From Euglena gracilis (Eukaryota; Euglenida; Euglenophyceae; Euglenales), in the NCBI GenBank assembly GCA_039621445.1, contig CP154954.1:38425703-38489702 (forward strand): 64,000 nt of DNA, in the 5' to 3' direction. Every line of letters starts with the position of its first letter. Within the stretch, counting starts at the first letter, position 1. The notes under the pieces are model-generated. The model ran no database searches and was not told where the DNA came from. It saw only the letters and a list, made by a program, of their open reading frames with translations. Shown one piece after another: positions 1 through 10,293 of this stretch. The translations under genes and the position numbers were made by a program.

Positions 1-367
1 TCGGATGTGGAGCTACACTCCGCCAGGGGGCATTAGCCCTAGGGTTCGAGGCACTCGAAGTCCTCCATCCCTTGCCTCAGCTCCTGATGCTTGGCGATGG
101 CGTGCTTGATAGGGGTTGCTTGTCTTTGGTGTCACTGCTCGGCCGAAGCCGCAATGGTTTAATCGTGACACGTCAGGTGGGCAAACGCCGTTGAATCTAT
201 GGTTCGCCGGCCCTTACCCATCAGGCACGCCAGGGTCGAGCCTCTGGTTGCTGATTTCTACCTCGGCGCCATCGGAACTTCCCGCCATACGGCAACCATT
301 CCTTACCCCGCCTGGCAGCGCCGTATGCCATGGCTGGTTCAAATCCCGTGCACCCCCGGATCGGAGT
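1..367. other. unassigned sequence, no supported gene
   Basis: No reading frame here shows recognisable motifs. The segment lies just downstream (on the minus strand) of a retroelement-like ORF with a 2A motif, so it may be decayed element sequence, but nothing in it proves that. A stretch near 328-355 superficially resembles a tRNA T-arm, but it does not pair properly. Confidence 0.3.
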
Positions 368-736
368 TTAGCTCATCGGGACTCGAAGCCGCGCGTCCAG
401 AAGATGGTACCGATCGAAGCCGGCCCTCGGGATGTAAATTTGTGATGCTGGCGCCATGTCAACGTCCTCACCCGCCACCGACGGGGGCTCTGCGGGCGGT
501 GGTGCAGCAGGAGGGATGGACATTTGTGATGCTGGCGCCATGTCAATATCCTCACACGGAACAAATGGTGGGTCTGTAGGAGGTCCGGGGTTACTTTCAA
601 TGTCCCCGCAGCTGAGTAAAGACCGTCCTCGGCCCGCTCCCCCCGATGCTGCCAGTGTGAAAGATCCGGGCAGCATGCCCACAATGGCAATTGCTGGCAT
701 GCAGATGGCAGCTTCCGCAACACTGGCATTCTTCAA
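368..736 (-). pseudogene. retroelement-type ORF fragment with a 2A-like motif
   Basis: The minus frame encodes about 122 residues. Near residues 40-52 it carries LLSCGDIESNPGP, which fits the 2A consensus D-(V/I)-E-x-N-P-G-P used for ribosome skipping. After the motif come two diverged copies of a short unit, CEDIDMAPASQ and GEDVDMAPASQ, rich in Pro and Ala. 2A-like motifs near the N-terminus are known from several non-LTR retrotransposon clades. No reverse transcriptase lies next to this frame, so it looks like a detached N-terminal piece. An overlapping Cys-rich frame (597-926) competes for the same DNA, and only one of the two may be real. Confidence 0.5.
581..619 (-). other. 2A-like ribosome-skipping motif (fragment copy)
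   Basis: The reverse complement reads L-L-S-C-G-D-I-E-S-N-P-G-P. It matches every fixed position of the 2A consensus (D, E, N-P-G-P), with a hydrophobic stretch upstream. Function is inferred from the motif only. Confidence 0.6.
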
Positions 737-926
737 CCTTCAGAACACAGAACTTACACACCCAGCAGACTTTGCATAATCTCCCCTTTGAATTTGCCAG
801 GCACTTGGGACACCCAATCCCAGGGGACTTTCCCAATTCTTCTTCCCCTTGGCGCGCAGCATAAGCCAAATGCACAAATACAGCAGAACACTCCTTCAAG
901 TCCAGTCCACAGCGCCACGCAAACAA
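597..926 (-). CDS. Cys-rich zinc-cluster-like ORF, copy 1
   Basis: The 109-residue frame starts MFAWRCGLDLKECS and contains about 15 Cys and several His in the pattern CPKC, CKVCWVCKFC, CQCC, CHLH and NCHCGH. This suggests a multi-zinc binding module. It lies almost wholly within a 410-bp block repeated at 1940-2350. In this copy the frame stays open across a short G run, while copy 2 has one extra base there. The family is unknown to me. The overlap with the 2A frame in another phase means at least one of the two frames is not translated as drawn. Confidence 0.35.
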   Translation of the reverse strand: MFAWRCGLDLKECSAVFVHLAYAARQGEEELGKSPGIGCPKCLANSKGRLCKVCWVCKFCVLKVEECQCCGSCHLHASNCHCGHAARIFHTGSIGGSGPRTVFTQLRGH

Positions 927-1065
927 GTCATGGGATTTGCCCTACCAGCAAAATGAATTAGGAACTTGTCTGCTGGAAATCCTTAATTCACCAATCTGTA
1001 ATGCCACATGTTGTAATGCCACAGGCTGGCATGCCAAAAGTTGCTGTGCAGCAAGGCCACTCACA
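656..1065. repeat. 410-bp direct repeat, copy 1 (TGTGA...TCACA ends)
   Basis: It begins TGTGAAAGATCC and ends GGCCACTCACA, and is nearly identical to 1940-2350, with a handful of substitutions and one G indel. The ends form a 5-bp inverted repeat, TGTGA/TCACA, as in LTRs. There is no matching target-site duplication outside the pair, so an LTR pair is only one reading; a local segmental duplication is the other. Confidence 0.7.
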
Positions 1066-1939
1066 CTCCCCTCTCCGGGCGAGCTTTGCTGGGTCCAACT
1101 CCCAACAAAGCGAGTCAAAAAATTAAAAAGTGGCCTTGGTTGCAGTCACACCCATAAAATAAAAAAATAGAAATTTTAAATACGGTTCGAAGTGTTGCAC
1201 CTGTCTTGGGGCAAAGCTCCCTCAGGTGGACACTCCTACAGCAAACACACAGGCAGGCTGCAGAGGAAGGGCACCCACACCCCCTTGGAACCTCCTCCCC
1301 TGATGACCTCTTCTTTTTCAGGGGAAGACATCCCAAAGATGCCCCTTGGACCATCATGGGTGGAAACCTACCCTTCCACCCAAAATGGCCCAGAGAGTTG
1401 GGTGGGGTCCCAAGCAGGGGGTGAAATGGGCAAACTGGGGCATTTAAATTCTAGTTAATTTGGTCAACCGCGGCTCACCACAACCCACTGTCGAGCCATT
1501 TAATGAGATTTCCACCCAGCAAACACCCACCGCGGCATGGCCACATGCCCTCAGCGGCCATCTCCCACAGACATGTGTAATTTATTGGGTTTACTGCCCC
1601 AGAATTGGCCACAGACACAGCACGCGGCATGCCACAAACATCAGCCAAATACCTCGAATCTGACCTGTCCAGCTTGCCATTACTTCCCCTTCACTTTCTT
1701 CCTCCTCTCTCTTCTTCCCCTTGTTCTGGCTTTTCCTTCTGTCTGCACCCCCTTGTCGCACATCTCGATTGCATGTCTGAATTTGGAATCTCCATGTCCA
1801 AAATTGTCTTCAACACTTCTGTCCGAAACCTTCCCATGACCAAATCTGGCATTGCAATCTTCAGCATGACTGCCCAGATCATGCACTTTCTGAGCATCTT
1901 GGGCAGAGAACTTGTTTGTACAGGCTGGACTGACTTGTT
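1066..1939. other. spacer between the 410-bp repeats
   Basis: About 870 bp with no primer-binding site, polypurine tract or pol-like frame. A minus frame from 2162 to 1680 runs into the spacer and ends in a basic tail. Nothing else is recognisable. Confidence 0.4.
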
Positions 1940-2162
1940 TGTGAAAGATCCGGGCAGCATGCCCACAATGGCAATTGCTGGCATGCAGATGGCAGCTTCC
2001 GCAACACTGGCATTCTTCAACCTTCAGAACACAGAACTTGCACACCCAGCAGACTTTGCATAATCTCCCCTTTGAATTTGCCAGGCACTTGGGACACCCA
2101 ATCCCAGGGGGACTTTCCCAATTCTTCTTCCCCTTGGCGCGCAGCATAAGCCAAATGCACAA
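1680..2162 (-). pseudogene. Cys-rich zinc-cluster-like ORF, copy 2, with a different C-terminus
   Basis: This frame shares the Cys-rich core of copy 1 (CPKC...CKVCWVCKFC...CQCC...NCHCGH). It then continues for about 80 residues as KQVSPACTNKFSAQDAQK, a GHGKVSDRSVEDN-type stretch, CDKGVQTEG and a basic Arg/Lys end. An extra base in a G run shifts the N-terminal frame relative to copy 1, so the MFAWRC start is no longer joined to the Cys core. It is either a broken paralogue or a retroelement gag-like fragment. Function unknown. Confidence 0.35.
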
Positions 2163-2350
2163 ATACAGCAGAACACTCCTTCAAGTCCAGTCCACAGCGC
2201 CACGCAAACAAGTCATGGGATTTGCCCTACCAGCAAAATGAATTAGGAACTTCTCTGCTGGAAATCCTTAATTCACCAATCTGTAATGCCACATGTTGTA
2301 ATGCCACAGGCTGGCATGCCAAAAGTTGCTGTGCAGCAAGGCCACTCACA
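1940..2350. repeat. 410-bp direct repeat, copy 2
   Basis: Near-identical partner of 656-1065, offset by 1,284 bp, with the same TGTGA and TCACA ends. The high identity implies recent duplication or gene conversion. Confidence 0.7.
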
Positions 2351-2639
2351 AGTGTAGGCTGTGTCCTGTATTTCGCAGGAGTGTAAGGCACAAGCACTTT
2401 TCTTTGTTTGGCCGACGTTGGGTGGTCTTTTCCGGTCAGCGGAGAGGTAACCTGGGGGTTGTCAAATTCATATTGCTGAGGGAAGGTTGAAGGCCAGCAG
2501 AATCTGGCAGAACTGGCTGGCTGCGGGGCCACTGTTGCAGACCAAAAAGTGGATGTGCTGTCTGGCTGGGTGGCCACTGTTGCAGGCCAAAATGTGGAGG
2601 AACGTGGTTCGCCAGTTCGTCGGGGGCTTTTCAAGCTGA

Positions 2640-3412
2640 GAGCAAAAATGGTGGCAGGGGGGGCCTTTGAAGGCCCATGGCCTTTGCAGGCCACTGGGAC
2701 AAAATGCTGCAACAGGACCAAAAGGTGTCACAGGGGGGCCTTTGCAGGCCCAGGGTCTTTGCAGGCCACTGGAGCAAAATGGCGTTGGAAGGGGGCCTTT
2801 GCAGGCCCATGGCCTTTAGGCCACTGGGGCAAAATGGTGCAACAGATCGAAATGGTTTCACAGGGGGGCCTTTGCAGGCCCAGTGACTTTGCAGGACACT
2901 GGGGTGAAACGGTGTCACTGAGGGGTTGAGGTGGCAAAATGTTTTTCAATTTCAAGTCAAACTGCTGCAAAAAGTGTCATTGAGGGGTTGGGGTGGCAAA
3001 ATGTTTGTCAATGTCAAGTCAAAACTGCTGCAAAATGTGTCACAGCTTTTGGTGTAACATGTGCTGTGAAAACTGGGGGTTTGCCACTTCAATTGATCAA
3101 AGGTTTGGGATGCAATGCAGAACACAGAAAATAAGACCTTGGAGCTGAAAGTAGCACTTAATGGTTGGCAGATGGGGGGCCTTTGCAGGCCCAAAGGGGG
3201 GGCCTTTGGAAGCCCAAGATGAGGGGCCTTTGCAGGCCCAAATGGAGGTGCCTTTGAAGGCCCAAAGGCGGGGGGGGGCTTTTCAGGCCCACTGGCTGGA
3301 CGGGCCTTGTCAGGCCCTGTAGCAGATGGGGCCTTTTCAGGCCCAGGGCCTTTTCAGGCCAGTGGTGGTGTTGAGGGGGCGTTTTCAGGCCTTTTTTTTG
3401 CTAGAATTAAGA
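2640..3412. repeat. GGCC-rich minisatellite, GGCCTTTGCAGGCC core
   Basis: Many irregular copies of a palindromic core (GGGGGCCTTTGCAGGCCCA and the variant CCTTTTCAGGCC), alternating with CACTGGGGCAAAATGG-type spacers. The open frames on both strands are by-products of the repeat. No gene is supported from 2351 to 3428. Confidence 0.7.
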
Positions 3413-3428
3413 GGACCAGAAAGCGAGA

Positions 3429-3479
3429 ACGGTGGTGGGGCGAACCGAATCCACCGACCAGTGGCACAGCCTACTGGAG
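3429..3479. repeat. 51-bp perfect direct repeat, left copy
   Basis: A 51-bp sequence starting AACGGTGGTGGGGCGAACCG is identical to 13882-13932. Identity stops abruptly at both edges. The two copies bracket the decayed retrotransposon. They could be an unusually long target-site duplication or two copies of a repeated target. Confidence 0.75.
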
Positions 3480-3555
3480 TTGAAGGTCCGCAGGCGGTTA
3501 TGATAATTAATTTAATTTTTTATTTTAATTGTAATTTAATATTTTTTTTTTAGCT

Positions 3556-4432
<877 letters not shown>

Positions 4433-4440
4433 ATCTTTGT

Positions 4441-5085
4441 CGGTCATAACTAACGCGGGTGATTGGTGGTGCCTGAAATTACATGGTGCCAGGATGGGCC
4501 AGCATGGTGGGCCAAATCCTGTTTTGTCTTCTTGCGTGAAGATGAAGTGTTTTCAGACCAGGCTTTTGTGACTCATCGTTTCTGGGATACGATGAGAATC
4601 CTGTGCAATGCAAATGCAAGCTGTTTGTTGTGACAGAGCTCTTTGTGTCCCAAGCCTTGTTTTCCCGATGTTGTTGGTCATGGCTGGAAGAGGTCCTGGG
4701 TGGCCAGTGGACCGCAAAGTGCAAAGTACATAGAGCAAGGGTGATGGGCCGGCGATGGGGGGACTGGAGGAGCTGAGGAAGTATTCTCAGACCGGTTTTT
4801 TTGTGCGTAATATGTTGGATTTCTGATCTTTGTCGGTTCTGGCTGCTGTCCCAAATTGTGGTATGTTGCTTACATACTATACTGCTGTTCATCATTGTGA
4901 TGGGACGGTCTCAGCAGTAGCCTTTGATTTTCAGCAGCCTGCGGGAAACATTCTTTGTGTCCTCCTGCAGGTTGTGCTTTAGTCCAGATTATAAGGTTGA
5001 TGCGCCAGAACAGGACTTTGCATATCTTCAGATCCCAGGCATTGAGCCCACGACAGTTGTCGACACACTTCTCGGGCCAACATGT
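4441..5085. repeat. retroelement 3' tandem unit, copy 1 (partial)
   Basis: Starts near GGTCATAACTAACGCGGGTG and matches 6599-7238 and 7472-8110 with few differences. It lacks the first roughly 230 bp of the unit, which holds the C-terminal coding end of the endonuclease ORF. The frames inside are shared by all copies and carry no recognisable domain. Confidence 0.8.
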
Positions 5086-5091
5086 GAGTGG

Positions 5092-5402
5092 TCCAGGTGC
5101 ATTTTTATGGTCACCATGTAATCACAGGCTGAAGCCTAATTCAAACAGGCAGATCGTGATTCACAGAAAAAATGATGGCGCTGTCTGTAGGTAGCTGTCA
5201 ACATACACTGTTCACTCTATTGTCTGGGATTACTTTCCTGAGAGTGTATTTGTTTGATTTTGTCTGCGGCGCAAGTTTATTTCAAGTTTGGTCATTGCTG
5301 CTGGAAGTGGGATTTTGGGAAAGAGATTTCAGTGAAAGGGATGTCAAGTAAAGGAAGGGGCTCCAGAAGTCAGGTCCGTGGTAAGGGGACCTCGGACATT
5401 CA
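5092..5402. repeat. 311-bp direct repeat, copy 1, inside the tandem 3' region
   Basis: From GGTCCAGGTGCATTTTTATG to GACCTCGGACATTCA, nearly identical to 6056-6367. Together with 5403-6055 it forms a separate block that interrupts the larger tandem repeat. Confidence 0.8.
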
Positions 5403-5676
5403 TGAACAGTGTATCAGGACAGTGTCCCAGTCCAGTTCGAACAGGGGACGCCATCGAGATGTACAGCCAGATTTGGTGAGATGTCGTTCAGTTGCCTGCC
5501 AGACAGATTCTCTGAGACTGGAATCCGTGGCTTGCCAGACATTTTGCAAAAGGCGGACAAGGGCCAGACGGCTACAGCGGAGATGGCTCGACCACCAAAA
5601 AAGATTTGAAGGTTTGAAGATTGATGGACAAAATTGGGGACCAGATTGGACATTGCAAAGTGATTGTGATTGGTAA
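5254..5676 (+). pseudogene. ORF with SVACQT tandem motif, unknown
   Basis: A plus-strand frame of about 140 residues whose first half lies in the 311-bp repeat (also at 6221-6366). The second half holds RSVACQTDSLRLESVACQTF, a tandem pair of S-V-A-C-Q-T units, then a basic stretch (KRRTRARRLQRRW). I do not recognise it. The Cys-rich ORF at 1680-2162 ends with a faintly similar CDKGVQT. It could be element-derived or chance. Confidence 0.25.
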
Positions 5677-6055
5677 TTACAATTTGCTGCAACTTTGATT
5701 GTGGTCGGCTGCTGGGTGTTTGTCTTTGACTGTGGCCTGACGCCGCGGTACTGTGTGTACACCTGTGGATCGGCTGCGAAAGAATTTATCCGATGTGGCC
5801 TGATGTCGCAGAAGTGTGCTGCAATTTGGCTGCTGATCATTCATTCGCTGTAACATAGTCACTCAGATCGTGTCACCCCTGTGTGCTGTGTAGTGTGTCG
5901 GTGGCAGGTGTGAAGGCAATCACCCAGGACAGTACCATTGCAATTTCAAATGGACCACTTTTTTGCCTGGCTCCCCCAAAAATTTCGATGCACCTGGCCC
6001 AAATTGGAGTCAGGTCAGATTGCCGAGGGCAATCTCTTGAGCAGGGGGGTGGGAG
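5403..6055. other. spacer between the 311-bp repeats
   Basis: About 650 bp found once in the window. Apart from the SVACQT frame I see no motif. It looks like an insertion into the tandemly repeated 3' region of the retroelement. Confidence 0.4.
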
Positions 6056-6367
6056 TGGTCCAGGTGCATTTTTATGGTCACCATGAAATCACAGGCTGAA
6101 GCCTAATTCAAACAGGCAGATCCTAATTCACAGAAAAAATGATGGTGCTGTCTGTAGGTGGCTGTCAACATACACTGTTCACTCTGTTGTCTGGGATTAC
6201 TTTCCTGAGAGTGTATTTGTTTGATTTTGTCTGCGGCGCAAGTTTATTTCAAGTTTGGTCATTGCTGCTGGAAGTGGGATTTTGGGAAAGAGATTTCAGT
6301 GAAAGGGATGTCAAGTAAAGGAAGGGGCTCCAGAAGTCAGGTCCGTTGTAAGGGGACCTCGGACATT
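6056..6367. repeat. 311-bp direct repeat, copy 2
   Basis: Partner of 5092-5402 at an offset of about 964 bp, ending at the junction with the next 873-bp tandem unit. Confidence 0.8.
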
Positions 6368-7238
6368 CAAACACAATGCTTAGTCCTACTCTGCTTCGCA
6401 GGATCTTCTTTCCCAGGGCTCCTTCTGCCCCAGGATGGCTCGGATGCAGGTCCCCAAAAAGATTCTGCCTTCATCTCCAATGCCACCACGTGGAGTTACG
6501 GGTTCAATATATATGCGTAATGTACAAAGCCGTGTCACAGGGTAAGAGGGCCGTTGTCGATCTTTTTTGTGTCTCATGTGCCATATTTCCGATCTTTGTG
6601 GTCATAACTAACGCGGGTGATTGGTGGTGCCTCAAATTTCATGGTGCCAGGATGGGCCAGCATGGTGCTCCAAATCCTGTTTTGTCTTCTTGCGTGAAGA
6701 TGAAGTGTTTTCAGACCAGGCTTTTGTGACTCATCGTTTCTGGGATACGATGAGAATCGTGTGCAATGCAAATGCAAGCTGTTTGTTGTGACAGATCTCT
6801 TTGTGTCCCAAGCCTTGTTTTCCGGATGTTGTTGGTCATGGCTGGAAGAGTCCTGGGTGGCCAGTGGACCGCAAAGTGCAAAGTACATAGAGCAAGGGTG
6901 ATGGGCCGGCGATGGGGGGACTGGAGGAGCTGAGGAAGTATTCTCAGACCGGTTTTTTGTGTGTCATATGCTGGATTTCCGATCTTTGTCGGTTCTGGCT
7001 GCTGTCCCAAATTGTGGTATGTTGCTTACATACTATACTGCTGTTCATCATTGTGATGGGACGGTCTCAGCAGTAGCCTTTGATTTTCAGCAGCCTGCGG
7101 GAAACATTCTTTGTGTCCTCCTGCAGGTTGTGCTTTAGTCCAGATTATAAGGTTGATGCGCCAGAACAGGACTTTGCATATCTTCAGATCCCAGGCATTG
7201 AGCCCACAACAGTTGTCGACCCACTTCTCGGGCCAACA
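6366..7238. repeat. retroelement 3' tandem unit, copy 2 (873 bp)
   Basis: A full unit, except for a few missing bases near its start compared with copy 3. It begins ACACAATGCTTAGTCC and on the minus strand carries the last codons of the endonuclease ORF (RIFLGTCIRAILGQKEPW), followed by 3' untranslated sequence. It repeats at once at 7239. Confidence 0.85.
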
Positions 7239-8110
7239 CAATGCTTAGTCCTTGCCAGCACTCTGCTTCGCAGGATCTTCTTTCCCAGGGCTCCTTCTGC
7301 CCCAGGATGGCTCGGATGCAGGTCCCCAAAAAGATTCTGTCTTCATCTCCAAGGCCACCACGTGGAGTTACGGGTTCAATATATGTGCGTAATGTACAAA
7401 GCCGTGTCACAGGGTAAGGGGGCCGTTGTCGATCTTTTTTGTGTCTCATGTGCCATATTTCCGATCTTTGTGGTCATAACTAACGCGGGTGATTGGTGGT
7501 GCCTCAGATTACATGGTGCTAGGATGGGCTAGCATGGTGGGCCAGATCCTGTTTTGTCTTGTTGCGTGAAGATGAAGTGTTTTCAGACCAGGCTTTTGTG
7601 ACTCATCGTTTCTGGGATACGATGAGAATCGTGTGCAATGCAAATGCAAGCTGTTTGTTGTGACAGAGCTCTTTGTGTCCCAAGCCTTGTTTTCCCGATG
7701 TTGTTGGTCATGGCTGGAAGAGGTCCTGGGTGGCCAGTGGACCGCAAAGTGCAAAGTACATAGAGCAAGGGTGATGGGCCGGCGATGGGGGGACTGGAGG
7801 AGCTGAGGAAGCATTCTCAGACCGGTTTTTTGTGCGTCATATGCTGGATTTCCGATCTTTGTCGGTGCTGGCTGCTGTCCCAAATTGTGGTATGTTGCTT
7901 ACATACTATACTGCTGTTCATCATTGTGATGGGACGGTCTCAGCATTAGCCTTTGATTTTCAGCAGCCTGCGGGAAACATTCTTTGTGTCCTCCTGCAGG
8001 TTGTGCTTTAGTCCAGATTATAAGGTTGATGCGCCAGAACAGGACTTTGCATATCTTCAGATCCCAGGCATTGAGCCCACGACAGTTGTCGACCCACTTC
8101 TCGGGCCAAC
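7239..8110. repeat. retroelement 3' tandem unit, copy 3
   Basis: Second full 873-bp unit, next to the intact endonuclease ORF end at 8111 onwards. The unit boundary falls inside coding sequence, so the tandem expansion copied the ORF end together with the 3' UTR. Confidence 0.85.
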
Positions 8111-8586
8111 ACAATGCTTTGTCCTTGCCAGCACTCTGCTTCGCAGGATCTTCTGTCCCAGGGCTCCTTCTGACCCAGGATGGCTCGGATGCAGGTCCCC
8201 AAAAAGATTCTGCCTTCATCACCAATGCCACCAAAATAATCCAGGACCAGGGGCACAAGTGACCATCCCAGCCTGCTGCATACATCTTTGTACTTTGTCA
8301 CTTTTTCTTTCTCCTGTCTTTCATGCCAGCGTTCCCAACTTTGATCAGTCACTGGGTGGGACGGCGCCAGTGGATGCCGCACTGAGACATCTATTGCAGC
8401 CGGGCCGTTTGCATCGAACCTAGTGATGAAAACATCCCCAGGTCGTCTTCCATCTCCAGTGCCCTCTTCACGCCGAGCAGTATAGCCTGCCGCCTGTGCC
8501 AGCTGCAGGATGAAGTTTTGAATTCCTGCATGTCGCCGTGCCAAATTGTTTTTTTGTGCAACAAACCAGGTGATTCCCTTGATCAT
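8008..8586 (-). pseudogene. restriction-like endonuclease (REL) domain of the R2-like element
   Basis: The frame reads ARRHAGIQNFI, then GRRPGDVFIT (residues about 47-56) and AAIDVSV (64-69). This is the R-H...RPG-D...D-V pattern of the PD-(D/E)XK-like endonuclease that nicks target DNA in R2-type LINEs. The remainder runs to the element's C-terminus. It is linked to the upstream CCHC segment by a frameshift near 8560, so it is a broken gene. The frame starts without an ATG because it is the middle of a larger polyprotein. Confidence 0.75.
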
Positions 8587-8662
8587 CCATCACTGTCTCA
8601 CATCGTGGACACTTTGCCTCCAAACCTTCGTGTGGAGCTACAACAGTCATCCCAGAGTCCAT
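8468..8662 (-). pseudogene. CCHC zinc knuckle segment of the R2-like element
   Basis: It contains GLEAKCPRCETVMDDQGNHL followed by CC, matching the C-x2-C-x8-H-x(2-4)-C knuckle that sits between reverse transcriptase and endonuclease in R2-like proteins. It is in a different frame from both neighbours, implying single-base indels near 8650 and 8560. Confidence 0.7.
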
Positions 8663-9115
8663 TGTAGAACTGCTCGGAATTCACCTGGGGGCATCAATGT
8701 CTTTTTTGCTGCACAAGGGTTTGCTGCCACCCACGCCAATGCATGAGGTTTCTGTTGGCTCAAAATACGCACCTTGTCAGCCCCGGTGGAATGCGTTACC
8801 AAGTCAGCTCCTCGTTTCTCAGAGAGCTTGTCGTTCCAGAATTTCTGGGAACTTTCCACTTTCCCCAGGTGAGGAATCCGATTGGAGTCCTGTAGTATCA
8901 AAGTTGTCAAATGACTCTCCCCCGTGATTTGTTCGACTGTGCGACCTGTCAGAACGAAGTCTGATGGTAATAGCTCAAGTTCTTTCGGGAACGAGACACT
9001 GTGTTCTGCTCTTTTGCAGAAATCCAAAATAGCAGCCCATCTGGCCACTGGCCTGGTCTTTATTGCATCGTGCAGTCCCAGGCCTCCCAGTCGAATGGGG
9101 ATGGTGGATTGCTCC
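8647..9115 (-). pseudogene. reverse transcriptase thumb / post-RT segment
   Basis: Around 9060-9110 the frame reads IPIRLGGLGLHDAIKTRP, the conserved G-G-L-G-L thumb motif of non-LTR reverse transcriptases. It continues through VARWAAILDFCKRAEH to SQQKPHALAWVAANPCAA and GEFRAVLQWTLG, a typical R2 post-RT region. It is separated from the RT frame by a stop and two compensating shifts between 9110 and 9200. Confidence 0.7.
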
Positions 9116-9198
9116 CATCGAGCTTTTCAGTGAGCTGTCTTCGTGCAATATTGCTCAAACTGTCACGGACCAGGGCAGAGAAGAGCCGTACCATATCT

Positions 9199-10293
9199 TC
9201 AGAAGAGTTCAAGCGTTGTTCCTCGTAGAAGATCATTTACTTTGCAGCTGGCAATGCACTGGCGCAACAGGTGGAAACGAATGTGGCCGGAAGGAATGAA
9301 CTGCAGCAAGTAGCACAATTTTTCACAAGCTTTCAATCTGTCCTGCCAAATGGATCGCGCAAACGTGTCATCTCCCGGGTACGTCACAGGTATCCCCAGG
9401 GCTTTGATTCCAGATCCCTCCACAAAGGATGTTGCCGGTATTCGTTGCAACACACTGCTTCCCTGTGGCAATCTGCGAAAGGAATCATTGACGGCTGGGC
9501 CCCACAGCCGACATTTGTCCATGTTCAGACTGACCCCAATCGCAGGACCGTCTGCCAAAAGCATGCGCACCACACGATCCAGCTGTTCCATGGATCCAAT
9601 TAGATGGCAGTCGTCCAGGTACCAGCACTGCCATGGCACCATTTCTGCAATTTTGTTGACCAAAGGTTGCACCGCAATGCAGAAAAGAGCCGGGCCACAA
9701 GGGTCCCCTTGTTGAACTCCCGTTTTGGACCTCAGGCTTGTGTTTCCACAATACAAAGGGGAATGTGAACCATGGCATGATTCAGTCCAAGCTGTCATGT
9801 GTGGTACCTGCTGTCGCACTTGATGTAACATGGGTTCCCGTTTCAATTGATTGAAGGCGTTTGCAAAATCCAGCTGCAGAACAGCCCATTCTGTTTTCCC
9901 TGCCTTTTGCAGTCCTTGAACAATTTGTTGCAGTGCAATACTGGTGAGAGCACAAGCGTCAGAATGGCCTACACCGACTTGCCCAGGCAGCCCGTCAATC
10001 AGAGTGTTTCGTACAGTGGCTTCTTTTAACAGAACTTTGGCAAGCAACCGTCTTAAAACTTCTCCTGCCGCAATTGGCCTGGTTCCTTCGTGTTGCAAAT
10101 CGTTGTCCGTATGCAGCATCACATTACCGGCAGCATCTGTTTGTGGTTTCTTCTTTCTCAACGGCGTCAGTCGTGCTCCTGCCAAGATGGACCCCATTTC
10201 CAAAGGCAGTCCTTGTTGGATTGCCGAGAAGACAAAGGCGGAGATTTCTTCCAGTAAATCATCACCACAGCCCGCAGCCTGTGCGGAGATCAA
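9199..10293 (-). pseudogene. reverse transcriptase core of the R2-like element
   Basis: A 364-residue open segment with the non-LTR RT motifs in order: RPIAAGEVLRRLLAK (about 72-86), VGVGHSDACAL, motif A LDFANAFNQL (Asp142), GVQQGDPCGPALF (about 192-204) and motif C WYLDDCHLIG with the Asp227-Asp228 pair. All catalytic Asp residues are present. The N-terminal side is cut by a one-base shift at the expected PSGL...ADHLKTL junction near 10295, and the C-terminal side by a stop at 9199. In an intact element it would copy the RNA at a nicked target. Confidence 0.85.

Noticed and set aside
328-362. tRNA gene with GGTTCAAATCC T-arm
   Set aside because: The T-stem does not pair and no matching acceptor or anticodon arm is found upstream.
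656-2350. LTR retrotransposon called from the 410-bp direct repeats
   Set aside because: TG/CA ends fit, but there is no target duplication, primer-binding site, polypurine tract or gag/pol; kept only as a direct repeat.
4479-7883. Repeated 100-140 aa minus frames in the tandem region as genes
   Set aside because: They lie in the amplified 3' end of the retroelement, show no motifs and differ by trivial indels between copies.
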